This document shows positions 27,001 to 30,000 of a stretch of 64,000 nucleotides of DNA, piece by piece (within the stretch, counting starts at the first letter, position 1; each line of letters begins with the position of its first letter). The notes under the pieces were generated by a model. The model saw nothing but the letters and a program-made list of their open reading frames with translations. It did no database searches and was not told the DNA's origin. The DNA comes from Verrucomicrobiales bacterium (GTDB lineage Bacteria; Verrucomicrobiota; Verrucomicrobiia; Verrucomicrobiales; DEV007), in NCBI GenBank assembly GCA_029213195.1, contig JARGNI010000001.1:186001-250000 (forward strand). The letters are read 5' to 3'. The translations under genes were made by a program, and so were the position numbers.

Positions 27001-30000
27001 ATTTCCTCTGGGAGAGTGGCAATGAGAATCACGCGATTCCTTATGCCGAGGTCTATATCCGGGTTCTCAACGATGAGCCCGTCGCTTTGCAAAACGCTAC
27101 GGCAGTTCGTTCGCAGAACACTTTCGATGCATCGGAGATGCTCGATGGAAATACCGCACAGGATTCGGGATGGGCGAACAGTGCACTCGGCGAGAATACC
27201 GCGGTCTTTGAAACGGTCACCGATCTGAATCCGAATGGAGTGCCGACGGAACTGACCTTCACGATGCAGTCCGGTGGATTTACCAACCACGTGCTCGGTA
27301 AATTCCGGATCTCCGTGACCACCGACGACCGTTCCACGTTTGCCGATGGCTTGCAGAATGGTGGCGATGTGGATGCGAACTGGATCGAGCTGACTCCGGA
27401 TTCGATCACTACGGATGGCCAGGCGACCTTTACGATCAATGGCGACAATTCAATCCTGGCGTCCGGACCGGTCAACAACTTCGAGACCTTCACGATCAAG
27501 GCGACAACGAGCCTGACGAATATCACCGGCTTCCGCCTCGAGGCGCTCGAGGATCCGAGTTTCTCCAATAACGGGCCAGGAATGTCCGCGAATGGAAACT
27601 TCGTTGTTCAGGAATTCGGGGTCAGTGCACCTCGGACCCTGACTCGTGGGTTGCTCGAGAATGATTTCGATGTCGACGACGGGGACACCATCCAGTTGGC
27701 AAGTGCTGACACGACCAGTGCTCTAGGCGCATCGGTCACCGTGAATGCTGACGGTAGCTTCAGCTACGATCCAACCAATGCGGCGAATCTCCAGGATCTC
27801 GACGAGGGGCAGTCTGTGATCGATACCTTTACCTACACCATCACGGATGCGACGACTCCGCCAGATGGATTGTTGAACGTCCAACTCGTGAATACGGGAG
27901 GACCAAATCCGGGAACCTCGACTGACAACTGGAAAGCTCTCTTTGATGCTCTGGATATTGCGGGAGCAGGAACCACCGGCACCGTCGCGGGATACAATGT
28001 CCTGAATAATGTGACGGACACCGAAACGGTCTTTGACTACGCCGGAAACGGCGAGGACTTTGGCGTGAACAATACGATTGGTTCAATCGCTGGGGATGGC
28101 CCCGGTGGCGGTCCCGGTCCGTTTGATCCTGCCGGAGCAGCAGGAGTGAACTACGCGATTCGGACCACGACCTTCATGCGTTTCGAAAACGCCGGAACCT
28201 ACACCATCGCGATGGGAAGTGACGATGGTCGTCGGATCGAGTTGACCGATAGGACGACTGGGGGCAGCTCTGCTTTCACCGGTTTCGAGACACGGGCAGG
28301 TCAGGTCAATGGAGCGTTTGCGGCCGGGGACAACGTGATCGGATATACTGGAGGCACGGCTCATCGCTGGACTTATGGAACCTTTACGGTGGCTGCGGGA
28401 GATGTGCTCGCGCTCGACGCCTTCTACTATGAAGGTGGCGGAGGTGACTCCGGTGAAATCGTGATCGCTAATGGGACTCCTCCCAACAGCCAGACCGATC
28501 CGTCCGCGGAGTATTCTCTCCTGCAGAATGGCGTTCTTGGAATCGGACTGGAGTCTACGGATCCATCGAGATTCGACGTAACCACGAGTACGGCGACGGT
28601 TTCCATCCTTGTGACCGGTGCCAACGATCAGATCGATGCGGTCAACGATCTCTACGAGATCAATGAGGACGATGTTCTCACCGGTCAGAACGTGACCTCG
28701 AACGACACGGATCCGGATAGCAATCCACCGGTCGTTCCGGGAGTGAATCCAGGTGGTGACGACGATGATCCGAAGAACATCATCGCGGTCGACGGAAACG
28801 CCGCCGGAGTTGGGGCGCCGGTCACTCTCGCGAGTGGAGCGGTCGTCACGATGAACGCGGATGGCACCTTCACCTACAATCCGAGTGGGGCCTTTGACTA
28901 CCTCTCCACGGGAGAGCGTACCACAGACTCATTCACTTATACCGTCAACGATGATCGTGGCGACGGAACGGCGGTAACGCAGGACACGGCGACCGTGACC
29001 ATCGAGATCACCGGCCAGAATGACGGCAATACGGCTGTTGATGATGGCGGCTATGAGGTCTCGGAGGATGGTGTGCTCACGGTGAGCGATCCTGCGAACG
29101 GTCTTCTCAACAACGATTCGGACACGGATGCGAGTGACGCGATCTTTGTGCAGAGCATCGATACCAGCGCCACCCAGGGAACCGTTACTTTTGATACGAC
29201 TAGTGGAAAGAACGGTGGTCTTCTCGGATCCTTCTTCGATCTGAACAACGGTTTTGGCGAAGGAGAAGACATCGGTCTGCCCTCGGCTCGGACGTGGGTG
29301 CTCGAGCAGGTTCAGGCAGACGAGTTTGTCGTGATGCAGGCGCTTCAGCGTCTCGGTCTGACTTCGGCGGCGACGGTGATCACACCACGAATCGATTTTG
29401 GTGTCGGAACGGACGTGACCCAGGGTGACGGCTCAGTCCTCGATCGAGGCGGATACAATAGCGGTAGCGTTCCTCCCTGGCAGGGGCTTTTCAACGATGT
29501 CGGGGAAACCGCGGACATGGATGGCGACCAGATTGCCGCGGTCTTCAGCGGGCAGCTCGAAATCACCACTGCGGGAACCTACGACTTCACGACACGGAGT
29601 GACGATGGCAGCGTGGTCTTCATCAATGGGGAACCCGTAACCACTCTCAACCGCGATGGCGGGATGGTGAACCGAACCGGATCCGTCACCTTGGATGCGG
29701 GAATGCACGATATCTGGGTCGGCTTCTTCGAAGGAGCTGGTGGAGCAGGCGTCCAGGTTTCCTACTCTGGAGCCGACACCGGAAACACCCGGGTGATCAT
29801 TCCACCTGCGGTTCTCTACAACGACGTCGCCACGCCGGGAACCTTTGTTTCCGGGGGACTGAAAGGTGAGTTTTACGACCTGAACAACGGTGCCAACAAT
29901 GACATCGCAGGCAGTGGAAGCCCGTATCTCCTTTACGAGATCCCGGACGACGCAAACATTCTCCTCGAAGCGCTGCCTTCTCAGGCTCCTGATACGGACA